NCBI GenBank assembly: GCA_030562195.1
Contig: CM060201.1
Location: 37,182,067 to 37,246,066 of the forward strand
Length of the DNA: 64,000 bases
Direction: 5' to 3'
From: Nipponacmea schrenckii
Taxonomy: Eukaryota; Mollusca; Gastropoda; Lottiidae
The notes under the pieces were generated by a model, which had not been told where the DNA came from, did no database searches, and worked only from the letters and a program-made list of their open reading frames with translations. Position 1 is the first letter of the stretch; every line of letters begins with the position of its first letter. The position numbers and the translations under genes are program-made. Of this stretch, positions 13,526-26,500 are shown piece after piece.

Positions 13526-14639
13526 AAAAATTTTTAATATTCTACTGGAACAAAAATTTACTACTAAACATTGAAGTATTTACTTCCTAATATAAAAGTT
13601 AATATAATAGTCCAACAATAAGGTACATCATATCTTTTATATTTACGACCGAGTTATTTAACTCACCGGTTTATCCTGGTTATACTTAGAATGATTATTA
13701 ATAACTTATTTATGTTAATGATCTTCACTTTGTTACATATTAATATCGATTTGTTATCATGTCTCTGTATATTACACAGTCAAATATGCTAATAGATAGT
13801 AAAGATGGTGCATTAGCTCTGAAAAATATTCAAAATGATGTTAATCTAATCAAGGATCGAGTTTTATGTTTTATATAGATGAGGAGGATGATGTTGTGGT
13901 AAGGGGTGAGATGTGGGGGGGGGAATTGGCGGGGTGAGTGTTTTGAATGGAGGTGTTAATTTTGAGTATCATTTCTCTCAGTTAGTTTGTGGCCTAACCT
14001 CTGGGCAATAACCCTCCTAGAGTATATCCGTACCCATTGCGTCGTACCAGGCTCTATTATGTCTTTTAGAGCGTTGAGGGCAATATTAATAGGACGACAT
14101 TATTTCCGATTACATTATTTATACAAAAAACGTTAAAAAGATTTCCCAGTTATTGTAGGAAACGACTATTTCGGACTACAAAATTCATTAACCAAGCGGA
14201 CAATTTCCGACTTTATAATAAAGAACATAATTTACCTATCAGACTATTTCGGACTACATAATTAAGAATAAAACATACTGATAACGTCCAATGCATAATT
14301 TGATAAACGATGTTTTATCGTTCTACATCGTGAACGTTATTCAAAAAAATTTAATTAGCCAATTTTGGACTATTTATTGGTTATCAGAACTTTTTGATCT
14401 CTAGCTGAAATTAAAGAGATGGTAAAGAGGTTTTCTAAACTTTATATGTATCGTGGACACTGGTGGCATCATTTTTTGACAATCTCAATTTTGCAGACAA
14501 ACGTCTTTCTTCTTGCAAGTCCACTAAAACCTCGCATTTTATGACGACGCTATTTCAATAACTGCTAACGTATATATACCTTGCAACAGTGACCCAACAA
14601 TCATCCAATTTGTACCAATTACTATAAATATTAACAACT
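13526..14639. other. Non-genic stretch
   Basis: I see no exon or array. A G-run lies at about 13,914-13,925. A loosely repeated phrase like CGACTATTTCGGACTAC appears near 14,162 and 14,240. Confidence 0.45.
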
Positions 14640-15285
14640 TCCTAGTTTGCGTTAACTTGTCATCTACCAACACTACCTAGTTTGCGTTAACTTGTCATCT
14701 ACCAACAACTACCTAGTTTGCGTTAACTTGTCATCTACCAACAACTACCTAGTTTGCGTTAACTTGTCATCTACCATCAACTACCTAGTTTGCGTTAACT
14801 TGTCATCTACCATCAACTACCTAGTTTGCGTTAACTTGTCATCTACCATCAACTACCTAGTTTGCGTTAACTTGTCATCTACCATCAACTACCTAGTTTG
14901 CGTTAACTTGTCATATACCAACAACTACCTAGTTTGCGTTAACTTGTCATCTCCCAAATCAACTACCTAGTTTGCGTTAACTTGTCATATCCCAACATCT
15001 ACCTAGTTTGCGTTAACTTGTCATCTACCATCAACTACCTAGTTTGCGTTAACTTGTCATATACCATCAACTACCTAGTTTGCGTTAACTTGTCATATAC
15101 CATCAACTACCTAGTTTGCGTTAACTTGTCATATACCAACAACTACCTAGTTTGCGTTAACTTGTCATATGCCAACACTTACCTAGTTTGCGTTAACTTG
15201 TCATCTACCATCAACTACCTAGTTTGCGTTAACTTGTCATATGCCAACATCTACCTAGTTTGCGTTAACTTGTCATCTACCAACA
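14640..15285. repeat. Minisatellite, 36-bp unit, about 18 copies
   Basis: Highly regular copies of ACTACCTAGTTTGCGTTAAC then TTGTCATCTACCATCA. Because 36 is divisible by three, long plus-strand frames run through it. They have only repeat content and begin and end at the array, so I do not call a protein. Confidence 0.95.
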
Positions 15286-17135
15286 TTGCGTTTACTACCT
15301 ATCAAAACCGACAGACTAACTGTAATGTTGTAATACATTCAGTGCTATCACTGACAAATAATTACAAAATCTTTGTTCAGGCGATGTTTCGATGTAAATT
15401 AAAACTCTGTATGTTTATATATTGATTTGATGCATGACGATACGAAAATCTATATACTGTATCGATGTTGAGTGGAAGCATGCATGGCGATAGGTGACCT
15501 TCAACCTGTAGGCGGAAGTGTCAGAGGTTACGCAAAGGGTTCAATAGAAATTTCGGTCCGTTCCAACCCCTGTTTCTTTCCATGACCCGACAATCTGAAC
15601 AATCTATTTTCCACCATTACTTGGTTTGTTTGATCTAACCTCTTTAATATTGAACTAGTTGATCTGGTGAAATCAAGAGCTATTACAATTAACCGATGTT
15701 AAATCAAGTTGGTACCTGTATATTAGGCCATGATTTATGAGCTTATCGATAAGCGGTGAATAGTAAATTTATGCCCACCTATAATTTGTATTGATTGTGA
15801 ATGAGATAGTACCATACTAACGGACCGGTTGTTAATGATCGTACACCGTCACATAAACTATATAGCAGTCATTGAATACATTCGCCGACTTTTTATGACT
15901 CTAGATCAAACATTAACTTGATTTCCAGTTCACCCAGCTGTAGTGTTTTTAACATTGTTAATCTGTGCTATATTTGTTTTTGTGTCCCCTCATGCTCCCC
16001 CCCAAAAATACAAATACAAGGATAATATCAATTATATAACACGTGATCATTCGTTCCACAAATTTTATTATTTTCAATAATATGTTTTTTAACACTGTTA
16101 ATTTGTGTCTAATAGGACGGATATTTTACTCTTTGCTAATATTTCTGTATTAAATAGCTACGATACGTGACACATTAATAGACTAAATCTCGACCCTCTG
16201 TACTAGACTGACGCTCGAACTCTTGAGTTCCTTGATGAATGTCATCTGAACGTCCGCTACAAACAACATTTTGTAAAACAACATATTAGTTACGGACCAG
16301 GTAGTAGAATCAGCTGTCATCCATGTACAATATGGTAGAATATGTAAACTTTAGTATGCCCCCCCCCCCTCCGAAACAAAAAAACTTTTAGTTTATTATC
16401 ATTATATACCCACAATCCAAGAAGTAATCCTGACTTCAGCACAGAAGGGCTGTTTTCTAATCTTTAACTATTTCTTTTCCGGAACCAATGTCTAGAATAT
16501 CGAGTTGTTAAAAACCTTGACGTGTCAACTTTTTGAGATTTTATCCCTTTAGTGGTCTCTTTATGCAACTTTACATTTTAATTGATGTTTTTTATTAGTT
16601 TGTTTTATATTGTGTGAAAATACTTCAGTCTGGATATTAAAGCATCATTGGTTTCTTTAATCGAGACTACAGTGATGTCATCGTTACAGAATAAATGAAA
16701 TTGAAATGGCTATTCGCTACCAAATGAAGGCTACTGTTCACATGAGTACACCTTTGAGTTTAGTTACACTAGTTCTGGATATCCAGTCATTGTCATAGCC
16801 ATCTGATTGTAGTACAAAAGTGAATTATAAACTGGCTCCTTAACATATTGATTTCAATAATAACATTTTTTCTCAATTCATTTTTATGTGCAAGTGTATT
16901 CATTCTGCGTCTGGATATCAAGGTATATCGGTCTGTTTGATCTAGACTATAATGGTCATTTCTATGCACAAACCACATGTTTACCTTTCTCTATTCAATT
17001 AATAATGTGTTACCAAACAATAGGCACAATAACAGCTCAATTGAGAATGAAAAGACTCGTATTAAACGTGTTATTTATGATAATTTACAACCACTGACAA
17101 AACATTCATTCTCTTAACACGTTGACACGTGATCC

Positions 17136-17208
17136 TTAACCCTTTCTTGTCCGGACTCATCACAATGTACACAATTATATGGTCAATTTATTGCAAGAAA
17201 AGGGTTAA
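17136..17208. mobile_element. Tiny piggyBac-like MITE
   Basis: TTAACCCTTTCTTG at 17,136-17,149 faces CAAGAAAAGGGTTAA at 17,194-17,208. Flanking TTAA duplications next to CCCTTT inverted termini match the piggyBac superfamily pattern. It is only about 73 bp including TTAA, so it cannot encode a transposase. Confidence 0.55.
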
Positions 17209-17644
17209 GGTGAATCTATTCCGATATATAATGACGAATTAGGACCTTTATATGGGAGAGAATTTCTTATTATATTTGAATTATTATCCTGAGTATATTA
17301 TGATTTTGATGTGTAATAAAATGATTATAACAGAATAGAGTTTATTCGTTGTTATTTATCACTCTCTCTGTATGATTAAATACAGATTGTAGTCGAAATA
17401 ATGACGATCATTACTGGCAAAACTTTCAAATATTTACTTTATATTCATCATTTGACTTTCGGTAGCTATCTAGAAAGGATATAGTATTAGAGAATTTAGT
17501 TGTAAGTTGTATTTCCATAATTTTTATCGCCAATTTGAGTTGATATTAACAATAATCTAGAAGCTAGATATAATACGACTGGGCATGAAAATTTTTTAAA
17601 TGGGCCTTTTTTTGGGTTTGGTAGAAGAATGGTGGCTTTTGCAG

Positions 17645-17680
17645 TCAAGGTATAAGACGTAATAGTTTTTAGATAAATCT
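17645..17680. mobile_element. Solo end of a MITE family
   Basis: GGTGGCTTTTGCAGTCAAGG then TATAAGACGTAA matches the termini of the elements at 32,918-33,043 and 61,331-61,556. I see no convincing opposite end nearby, so this is a solo or decayed terminus. Confidence 0.5.
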
Positions 17681-19167
17681 GTATATCTAGGTTCAGATGG
17701 CTCTACTTTGGATTTCGCTATTCGAATATTCGTGTTCTATAGGAGGCGTTGATTGGTTAAAATAACGTCATTGAGAAGGAATTGTCGTAGATAAGGTGTT
17801 AGATTATACTGAACACGATGGATATCAGAAAAGGGAAAGGAAATTGTATTTTAAGTTTAAATACAGGTATGGCCTTGTATTGAAATAGGTATATTATAAA
17901 AGTAGGTTATAGGGTCTGTTTGAACAGTAGATAAGGGCTGATAAATAAAGGCTATCGTGTAAGAAATGAGGTTGATATTATACATGGTCTGAAGTAAGTT
18001 ACATTTTATATAAATTTAAACTTGGGTAATAATCCACTTTCTTGTGTGGACTCTCTGAAAAAGATGCTTAGTTATAAAATAAATTTGAAATAAACTATGT
18101 GGATTTTCTAACAAAAGATATTACGATGACAAACCAAAAATACCTTTCACCATCTTAAGCTATATGGACTATCTCAAAGATGCTTTGTCGAAAACACTAA
18201 ACAAACAGTTTAGCTATGTAGACTCTCTGAAGGAGACGCTGCATTAAACGCTCAAAATACTAAGTAAAGAGTATTAGCTATGTGGACACCCTGAAAGAGA
18301 TATTAGATAGACAAACAAACATTTTAGCTATTTATCAAATTGTCAAATTGACAAACGCAATCGTAGAGTGTCAGTATATCTCCTGGCTTCGACCAAATTA
18401 ACGTTGTTAGTTGACAATCGCTAGGTTTTGTCTGCAGGTGTCGGGAATGTCAAACCTATTTAGGTGTTGAACCAATTTCCTGTGAAACCTCTTACTTTAA
18501 AAGTGAAAATTACGCCAGTTAAGCCGCCCAAAATACATCCCAGACCCCGTATTCTCGAAAAAATATTAGCGCTAGTATGTCTTACAGAGTTAGATAATAA
18601 GACCCTAGGGTATCCCATCGTACAGATCGTCTCGGAGAATCCCCTCTCGTTTTCACCCAGTATTTTCTAGACATGCCCCTGGTTGTAATCAGTAACCTAC
18701 CGCTAAAGACGTAAGGTTAAAATATCGTTATAGTACATGTTACAGGAAATACAAGCCATATTGTATCGATTATCTTAATTAGTGGTAATTACCAACAATC
18801 AACTTCAATGGACCATAACCCCCCGGGCCATCTTATGAGGTGGTCCTCCTGGGACACGGGATTTCCAGTGAAGATCATTTTATTTTAAATACGGTACTAT
18901 CAAAGGAGCATGTACGCTGTTTAACACTAGTAGTTGGTTGGTAACGATAGATTCTATATTCAAGAGTTTGTATAGTGTATAAGATAAGTACCTATTGTTT
19001 CAATTTGAGGTAAATATACTGACCCTGGCAGAAGGACAGTTTCTGTCTCAGTCCAGTTATCAGAAACATTAAGATGATGGACCCTAGATAACAACGCCCA
19101 TCTTCGTGGTCCTGCCGTTTTCTGGTGTCCCGCTTCGACTAAGCCCGTGTCAATGGCATATCTATCG

Positions 19168-19168
19168 A

Positions 19169-19199
<31 letters not shown>

Positions 19200-19200
19200 G
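19168..19200. repeat. (AG)n microsatellite
   Basis: A run of AG dinucleotides with one GG interruption. Confidence 0.95.
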
Positions 19201-20499
19201 TTGGGTTAAGGGTAAGAAACGGGGCTGGGTAGACCAGGGCTTCCCTAAATAGAAGCTGGCCCAATTTTGTCTCAATCTCAACCCCTTCACTAACACCCCA
19301 ACCCCCAACCCCCCCCCCCCATCCTCCAGTTACTAATAATTGTGTGACCCGATCTCGACGACTGTTTATAATTTAAAATTTAAAGAAAGACGTGGCCACA
19401 TGTAATTCTTTATAATTCCACCTGGAGACGTTGCGTGTCTGGTTATAGTTTTAACCCCCTCGTGACCTGCGTCAGACACTATTTTGATCGGCCCCGAGGT
19501 GTTGTGTTATATGATCGGTCTGTATAGTATTAAACATGTTCCCTGCAATAACTGTAAAGAATACAATCATGTCTTTGAATAGTTTTTGGTGATAAAAAAA
19601 ACATTCCCACCAGACAGTTGTTCTTCCAGTCTTTGAACTATTTGAAAAGAGAGTGATGTGTAGACTGGACTGTTCCGAGGGTAAGTAGTATATCAGGAAG
19701 GGGCAAGTGGTATTTTTTCAGGGGTCCCCCACGCCTTTGCCACCTGATAGCTACGGGCCTGGATGGTGCCTCAAAATATATTTTTATTGTCGTTTAACGT
19801 TGAGCTACAACCGATGCCTATTTATTTCAATAACAGAGTTTTAAAGCAATGTTTAATGTCAATGGATTCTGGTTTTTAAATGACAGTCGGTCACCATGCC
19901 ACGTATATATAATCCGTACAGAGAAAATTCACACCGTTTAGATAGAACCTTCGCGTTGTTACAGACTATGTATAATAGATAAATTGAACGATGGTATTGG
20001 TAAATTATTAAACAACATCAGTAGACTTGGTTAAACTTTTATACCGTCTGTTAAATAGTTAGACAGAATGATTTGATACTGCTTGGGCCTTAGTTGTACT
20101 TTTACTTTCTCAGAGACAGTGTTAGATTGATGTTTATTTGAGGTTTAGTATCGCAAGATAGAGAGGAATTCTATAAATGGTAAATTTGTAAGTATTGGTT
20201 TTTGATACGTTACGCTAGAATAACTATTAGAGCTGAAGTTTTAAGATTTTATCAAATAAATGTACCTATAATTGTGTTATATCGTTTCATATCAGTTACT
20301 TACGATTTTCTATGTATGTACATTTTTATACGGAACCTTGCGTTAAGCTTAAATAACTCTTACCTCTGGTTGAAAGTCATTTCCGATTGGATCAAAGCTT
20401 CATTTTAACTAACAAACCCGAAGTTTGTGGTCTGTGGTCTGTGGTTTCCTTGTGAAATTATCCCTCAAACCATTTATTCCTGTTTAAATCTCACTGGTT

Positions 20500-20690
20500 T
20501 CTATTCAGTATTGGTCTAGCCTCGGACATACAGAAATACCTCTCTTGTCCCGAGAATGTCAGTGATGCAGGTCGGAGGGACTGACATCGAAAAAGCGTCC
20601 AGGCGTTCGGATGGGACAATAAACCGTGTGTTATACGTTGATCCCTCGACAGTTGATATCGCAAAGAAAGTAGGCCAATACCTGTGATTC
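20500..20690 (+). mobile_element. SINE-like copy related to 12,667-12,925
   Basis: GTCAGTGATGCAGGTCGGAG then GGACTGACATCG, followed downstream by TCGACAGTTGATATCGCA, matches the middle of the 12.7-kb copy, with an extra segment of about 50 bp in between. The minus-strand frame here is a by-product of this repeat. Confidence 0.55.
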
Positions 20691-23124
20691 TCAATTATTA
20701 TATAAACAATTTCAGTTCACCAGCTGTAAATGGGTACGGATAATAAATACAGTCTTAATGTACAATGATACTTCTAAACTTCTTACAAGGATTGTTATAT
20801 TATTATATTATTCTGAAGTATAATAATAACAATTTGATCTCGTTATTTCTGATGTTTATTTGATATATTATGGAGACAAATAAAAGAAAACGAAATTGTT
20901 GTCTGATTTGATTGAAATGAGCTCCCCAGTGCCAGTGTTAGTGTTCCTATTGATTGAGATAGATCGGGTCTCAATAGAGCATGTTTTATCGACTACCTGA
21001 TTAATTCTTACATCTTCTTTTTCTCTTTAACTCGCATGATTTATCGCCCTTGATTTCAATTTAGTAATGTATCACCCGATCAAAGGAGATTAAAAATAGG
21101 TCTTTCGCCATTTCTTACAAGACAATTGACAGGTTCCATTTATCACGTGATTTTATTCTGGTCCCTCGTCTGCTATTCCTGGTATCGAAGGTGTAATATA
21201 AACACGGTATAGTCCCCGTGGTATTTGTTAGCTGTCTTGGTTATAGGCATATATAATCTCTAACTTATTTATGATAATTGCTTGTGCTTATTCTCGATAA
21301 CACGTATAATAGGGCTACTAATACGGTGTATCAGTGTATGGAAGGCCATTACGATCAGAAATGAAAACCTATACACATAAGATTAATCTTAACACAAGAT
21401 GATTTTAGGGTGATCTGGTCGGTCAATCACAATATTGATGCTAAATGAATTTTTTTTTATCCGGTCAGATTACTGTAATTCTTTAAATCGGGATTTTAAT
21501 AAAGTTAAGTTTTGGAGAAAAGGCCTTTGTTGGTGAAAGCCTTCATTGAAGACTTCGGTTTTGTTTGATGAAATCATTGTTGTCATGGAAATAAAACTAG
21601 TTTTGCAACTCTCGTACTTAGGAATGTGGTTTTAAGACCTTCTAGATAACAGATAGAATTGAATAAGAGTCTATCAGTCTAAGATCTACGGTCTACTGAT
21701 GGAACAAAGTAAATATATTCAGATAATCTTGATGTCTTGATGTTTCTGAGTACTGGGATAACGGCCTTAAAACAGTACTATTTTAGTTAAAGATGATACA
21801 CATTAAGTTGTCGAAATCTGTTTTTGCTGAGGACTTTTTTCAGCAACAATTTTGAGTTTTTTTGGTTAAAATTTCTAGATCAGTGTGTTGCTCAGATAAC
21901 ACATCGTCCCAGATTCCAGATCCAAGTAGGATCAGATTAACCATGTTAAACGTGTCAATATCCCTTCCGTATATCACACCCGAGGAAGGGGTTGAATAAA
22001 ATATATCAGTTGGATACCCCTGGTTCAATGTCATTTATAAGATTGGAAGATTCCACTGAATAAGTAGCCAACTTTACATTTTTAATTGATGTAATGGTAG
22101 ACTTGGCCTTCTCGCCCCTTCAAAATATTGACATCTAATGAAAGTTACTGGTTATTTATTCCGCGGAATCTTTAAAAGAAAAACAACTAATACTCTGTGC
22201 CACTAGGTAACTAATTAGTCTGTGTGGGTAATTAGATAATTAGTTCAAATGATTTCATCTTAATTCATCAATGATTGAAGAACCAATCAGACCACATATA
22301 ATTCTTCATACCGATTCATTTCTGCTAAGCAGAGAGTCTCATATTCCTATCGCTGACTGTGATTGGTTGAGAAACTAGTTCTGGACCAATCGAATGTATA
22401 GAAACAAACCGTGATTCTGAAATGACATATGTTTAAAAGGTTTTGCTTACTGATTTATAACACGAACGTATATTGGTCAAATTGAAAAAGAACATCGAAT
22501 TTTAAACACCTTACAACATTTGTTACACGGTACTTACTTGATTGTTCAAATTGATGACACACCTCAGAGAGGCAGTGGGGGTTATTAGTCCTAAATAGTG
22601 AAATATCGTCTCATGATATCAAGGGTTAGATTCGACTGTCTGGCTCACACCCCTTCAACAGATCATCCTTTAGTCTGATATATCACTCAAGCCTATAAAT
22701 CGTAAACTAACAGACAGATCTACCCCATAACATCACTAAACATCCAGCATTAGACTGGTAGATTAATAAAACTTGGAAATATAAAACCCAGAAAAAGGAT
22801 TTCCAACATCAGAAGACACTAGTTTTAATAAGTCCGGACATATCAAACTTATAAACTAGTTTCCGAAGACATTTTAATAGCGATTAAACTGAAAATAGTT
22901 GTTTGGATTCCGTTAGACGCCGGTAAAAAGTGATTTAAATGATGTGTTATTAGACACTTTGAGTTTAAAAGTCGATAACGTGTATAGACGTTCATGCAGG
23001 CGTTTTTAACTGGAATAAGACAAGTGATTGTTGGTGTATCAGACCTGTTAAACACGGGATTCTAGAACAGAAGATCTGTTTAACTAACAATAACAACAGC
23101 TCTCGTACCTCTCGTTTCTTTAAC

Positions 23125-23370
23125 TTGTAGTGTTACTTACGTGATAGGAAGTATTCTAGATCCAGATTTTGTTGTTGGATTCAAAACTTTCGAAGAAATC
23201 CTCCGATCTTCATATAATATTGCAGCAGATCTTGGTTTCCGTGCGTGTTTTAATTGTAGTGTTACCTATCCAAGTGATAGAAAGTGTATAAGATCGATAT
23301 ATATTTTGTAAATAAACGCATTCTCTGTGTGACAAAATCTTCCGATGTTCATATAATATTGCAGTTTTGG
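23125..23370. repeat. Two-copy diverged duplication, about 125 bp
   Basis: A block starting TGTAGTGTTACTTACG and ending CTTCATATAATATTGCAG is repeated immediately, starting TGTAGTGTTACCTATC and ending GTTCATATAATATTGCAG. It lies just upstream of the deaminase gene; any regulatory role is unknown. Confidence 0.7.
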
Positions 23371-23542
23371 TTCTTAAATTTGAAATCAGCAACTTACTAT
23401 TCAAACCAATGTTCTGTTCTGTCTCTATCTGATTTCACTTATCGACTATAATATTATATTTAAATCAGATCTACTATTGTCTCTAGGTCGTATAATGTAG
23501 TGCTACCTCTCTCTAATGTTTCAATATATTTGTGTGTTTCAG

Positions 23543-23549
23543 AAGAAAG
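23543..23549 (+). promoter_or_regulatory. End of 5' UTR exon before the deaminase ATG
   Basis: TTTCAG at 23537-23542 followed by AAGAAAG and ATGG looks like an acceptor placed just before the start codon. The upstream untranslated exon and promoter were not located. Confidence 0.55.
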
Positions 23550-26500
23550 ATGGCGACCAATTTGCCGCCATGTGTGATAAGTAACCGTGATCCAGTCAGC
23601 GTTTTAATGGAACATGGTCAAACAAGGGAAGTAACTGTTGATTTTACGGAATGTACGCGAACAGGTCCTGCGCACAATTCTAGGTAAGAGCGTTATTTAA
23701 GTTTATCTTGTCTTTCAATATGTTGACTGACTTAGTAAGTCGGAATAAAACCCAATAGAATTATCATTATGTGTCTCCCTGAAAATCTTTATTAGATTAT
23801 TCTCTTCAATGTCGTCTCAAATAAGTTTTCTTGACACTAAGCAGTGGAAAACTTGACTCATGTTGAGCGATATACAATTACAACTTTTAAGATATTACTC
23901 AATATAACATTGGTAGAGCAATATCTTTTCATGTCTTAACTGCACTTGCTATCTGCAACGTCTCGGCGTGTACTGCTTTTCTATGCTTGTTTTCTTTCCT
24001 TGAAGCGAGAAGCCAAGAATGTAATAACGTGCGTAATGACAGGATATTTAAAGCTTGTTATTCGTACTTTACGGTGCAAAAAAACACGGTCTGATATAAT
24101 TTATAAAACATCTAGAGCAACTGGACCTATTGATTTCAGATTCCACACGGCTGCCCTTGTTAACGGAAAGAGATTCGCCGAGGGTCACGGGACTTCCAAG
24201 AAAAATGCCAAAAAGATAGCCGCCGAGTTAGCGTTAGATAGATTATATAAAGTAGCTAGTAGAAATCTGGCCAGCGCCAATGAAATAGTGGTAAGTTGCA
24301 TTATAATATAGACCACGCATCGTTTTTAGATACTAACAGCGGGGTTATAACGCACATTGCACCATGTTTCTACGGATGGTATTTAAAAACTCGATCCTTC
24401 GACAGTTGCTCTGGAAAACGGTTCTCTTTTTATGTAATGTCCTGTTAGTCCAACAAGATAGAACGAATACTCAACACGTTAACCAAATGTTTAAGATCAA
24501 CAAGACATCCGGATGATTTGAGCTCTTCATATGTGTTTCCTGTACATAATTGGTCCAACAAGTCAGCATGACTCTTCTCGTTAGCTCCGCTTATGTCTAA
24601 TGCCGCTGTCCTGACAAATTTTCAACATTGGCATGGCGTTGCCCGTCTTTATTAGCCCATAAGCTGCAGAAGAGTAGGACATAAAACTCCATTCATTTCA
24701 TTTTCCGCTCATGTAGGTTCTTACCTAAGTTCAACAAGTTTCAGAATGTATAAAACTGTAAGACTGTATTTATATTCTAGGCTGACCGAATTGAAAACAA
24801 CGAAGACGAGAACGCTAATGACGAGCCTCTTTCTCCGGCCCAGAAGATCAAGGCTATGGCTAAAGGTGTATTTGAACTGGCTGAAGAAACGCAGATGATT
24901 TACTACTGTAAAGAAAAGGTGGTCGCTAGTTTTTTAATGGAACGTTGTGGACAGATTACTGTTGTAGCGTTAGGAACAGGTGCGTGTTTATATTTCTAGA
25001 CGCAAGCGGTATATTTACTACGAGTTAATGTCATATATATAATAGGTTAATAATACATTCTTGTACACCTTCAGGTGTTTATACTGTTTAGAATCATATT
25101 TTAGGAATATTTTGATATCAGATAATTCAGGAGCTGTAGAGAAGTTTTCTTAATAGGGACTCTGATGGCATCCTATTGTCTATTAACGGAATAGTCTGTA
25201 CGGAATTTTTATTCCTGATACTCTTACAAAATATTTGAAAACCTCTCTACAACTGTTGTCGTGTATCGTCTATTATATATCAGTGTCAAGTCTCACCATA
25301 CCTATACATTCACCCATGTACCGGATGTACCAACTCTCTTTGTTGTTAACTGTCCTACCTTTCGTTTTCAAGCACATTGGGCTTTTCTTCAGATATCCTT
25401 GTATGTCCCTTTTATATTGTAGCCACATATATATCGTTTTTTTTACTTTTCCTATATTCTTTGTTTTCACAGAGCCTGAAAGGTATAATTTATTATCGTT
25501 TCAAATTTGCAATTTTTAATTCCGTGTTTTGTACGCGATCACTAGCTCATCTCCGACTTCCTGTACCCGCTCTATATGACGACTTGAGCTATGGCGTGGT
25601 AATCGGAGAGGGACTAGTGATCGAGTCTAGTTTTGTTCATGTTAATTTTAATCGATTCACTTCATTAATTTGCATCGTTCATAAAATTTCTGTTAATAGA
25701 ATTTGTTGCACTTTTGAATACTAACAAACACCGCCAAGACTTCAATAAAGTGCAAATAATAAATAAAATAATTGGACGTAAAACTCCATTTGAAGACTAA
25801 TAGCTTTGTGACAGTGATAACCTGCATGAGTTCGACTGGATCTTGCAAGCGATTAATACAACTAGTTAATCGGGACAAAGCTGGCTGTCTGAACATATTT
25901 GAACTGTGTATATGAACTGTATATATATGATGAACCAGTGGTTCAAAGAAATAAAGAATTGAAATTGAGTGACAAAGGTTCGAATCTGGTCATAGATATA
26001 ACTGGCTATACCGCCGACAACAGAATGGTATCAAAAAGTTAATATTAGATCTAAAAATTATATTTGAAACTGTTGAATGTATTGACATGGTCCCGATATT
26101 GTCTAAAAAATAACGCTTCAGTTTGTTTATGCATGATGCTTACCTTTTCGAGTGACAGATGAAATACCATAACACCGTAGATTATTGGAGACAACAAACC
26201 AAAATGATTAAATTAAAATACCTGAAGCCGCTGAATAAAAGCAATAACCTATATAGTTGGTTGACGTTAACGAGATATCTGGCGTTCTACTACATCAAGG
26301 AATATATACTTCATTTAACTGATAATAACCTTATATGTGTTTCCAAATATAAACTGATTTGATGAGAAAATATAACAGGAGATCCCGTGACGCTTTCAAA
26401 AGTCTTCAGTAGTTTCTCTTACATTTCAAAACTTAAACCAATATTATATTGATATTATATATATAAAATGTAATGTTATGCTTTATTATTTTTTTTACAG

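Larger units (their letters stand above)
15286..23124. other. Long non-genic stretch with minor repeats
   Basis: I find no supported coding exon over about 7.8 kb. Besides the items listed separately, it holds a diverged repeat of about 70 bp at 18,040-18,330 (phrases like GCTATGTGGACTCTCTGAA) and C-runs near 16,360 and 19,312. A minus-strand frame at 21,840-22,034 has protein-like composition but no family I recognise and no neighbouring exon. Confidence 0.45.

Noticed and set aside
14692..15425. Plus-strand frames repeating a VCVNLSSTINYL-like phrase
   Set aside because: Product of the 36-bp array phase; the frames begin and end with the array.
21840..22034. 64-residue minus-strand frame with protein-like composition
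   Set aside because: No family recognised and no adjoining exon seen; it could be a fragment of a decayed element but cannot be supported.
25235..25724. Hydrophobic plus-strand frames in deaminase intron 3
   Set aside because: T-rich intron sequence translated by chance; the exon structure on both sides is complete without them.
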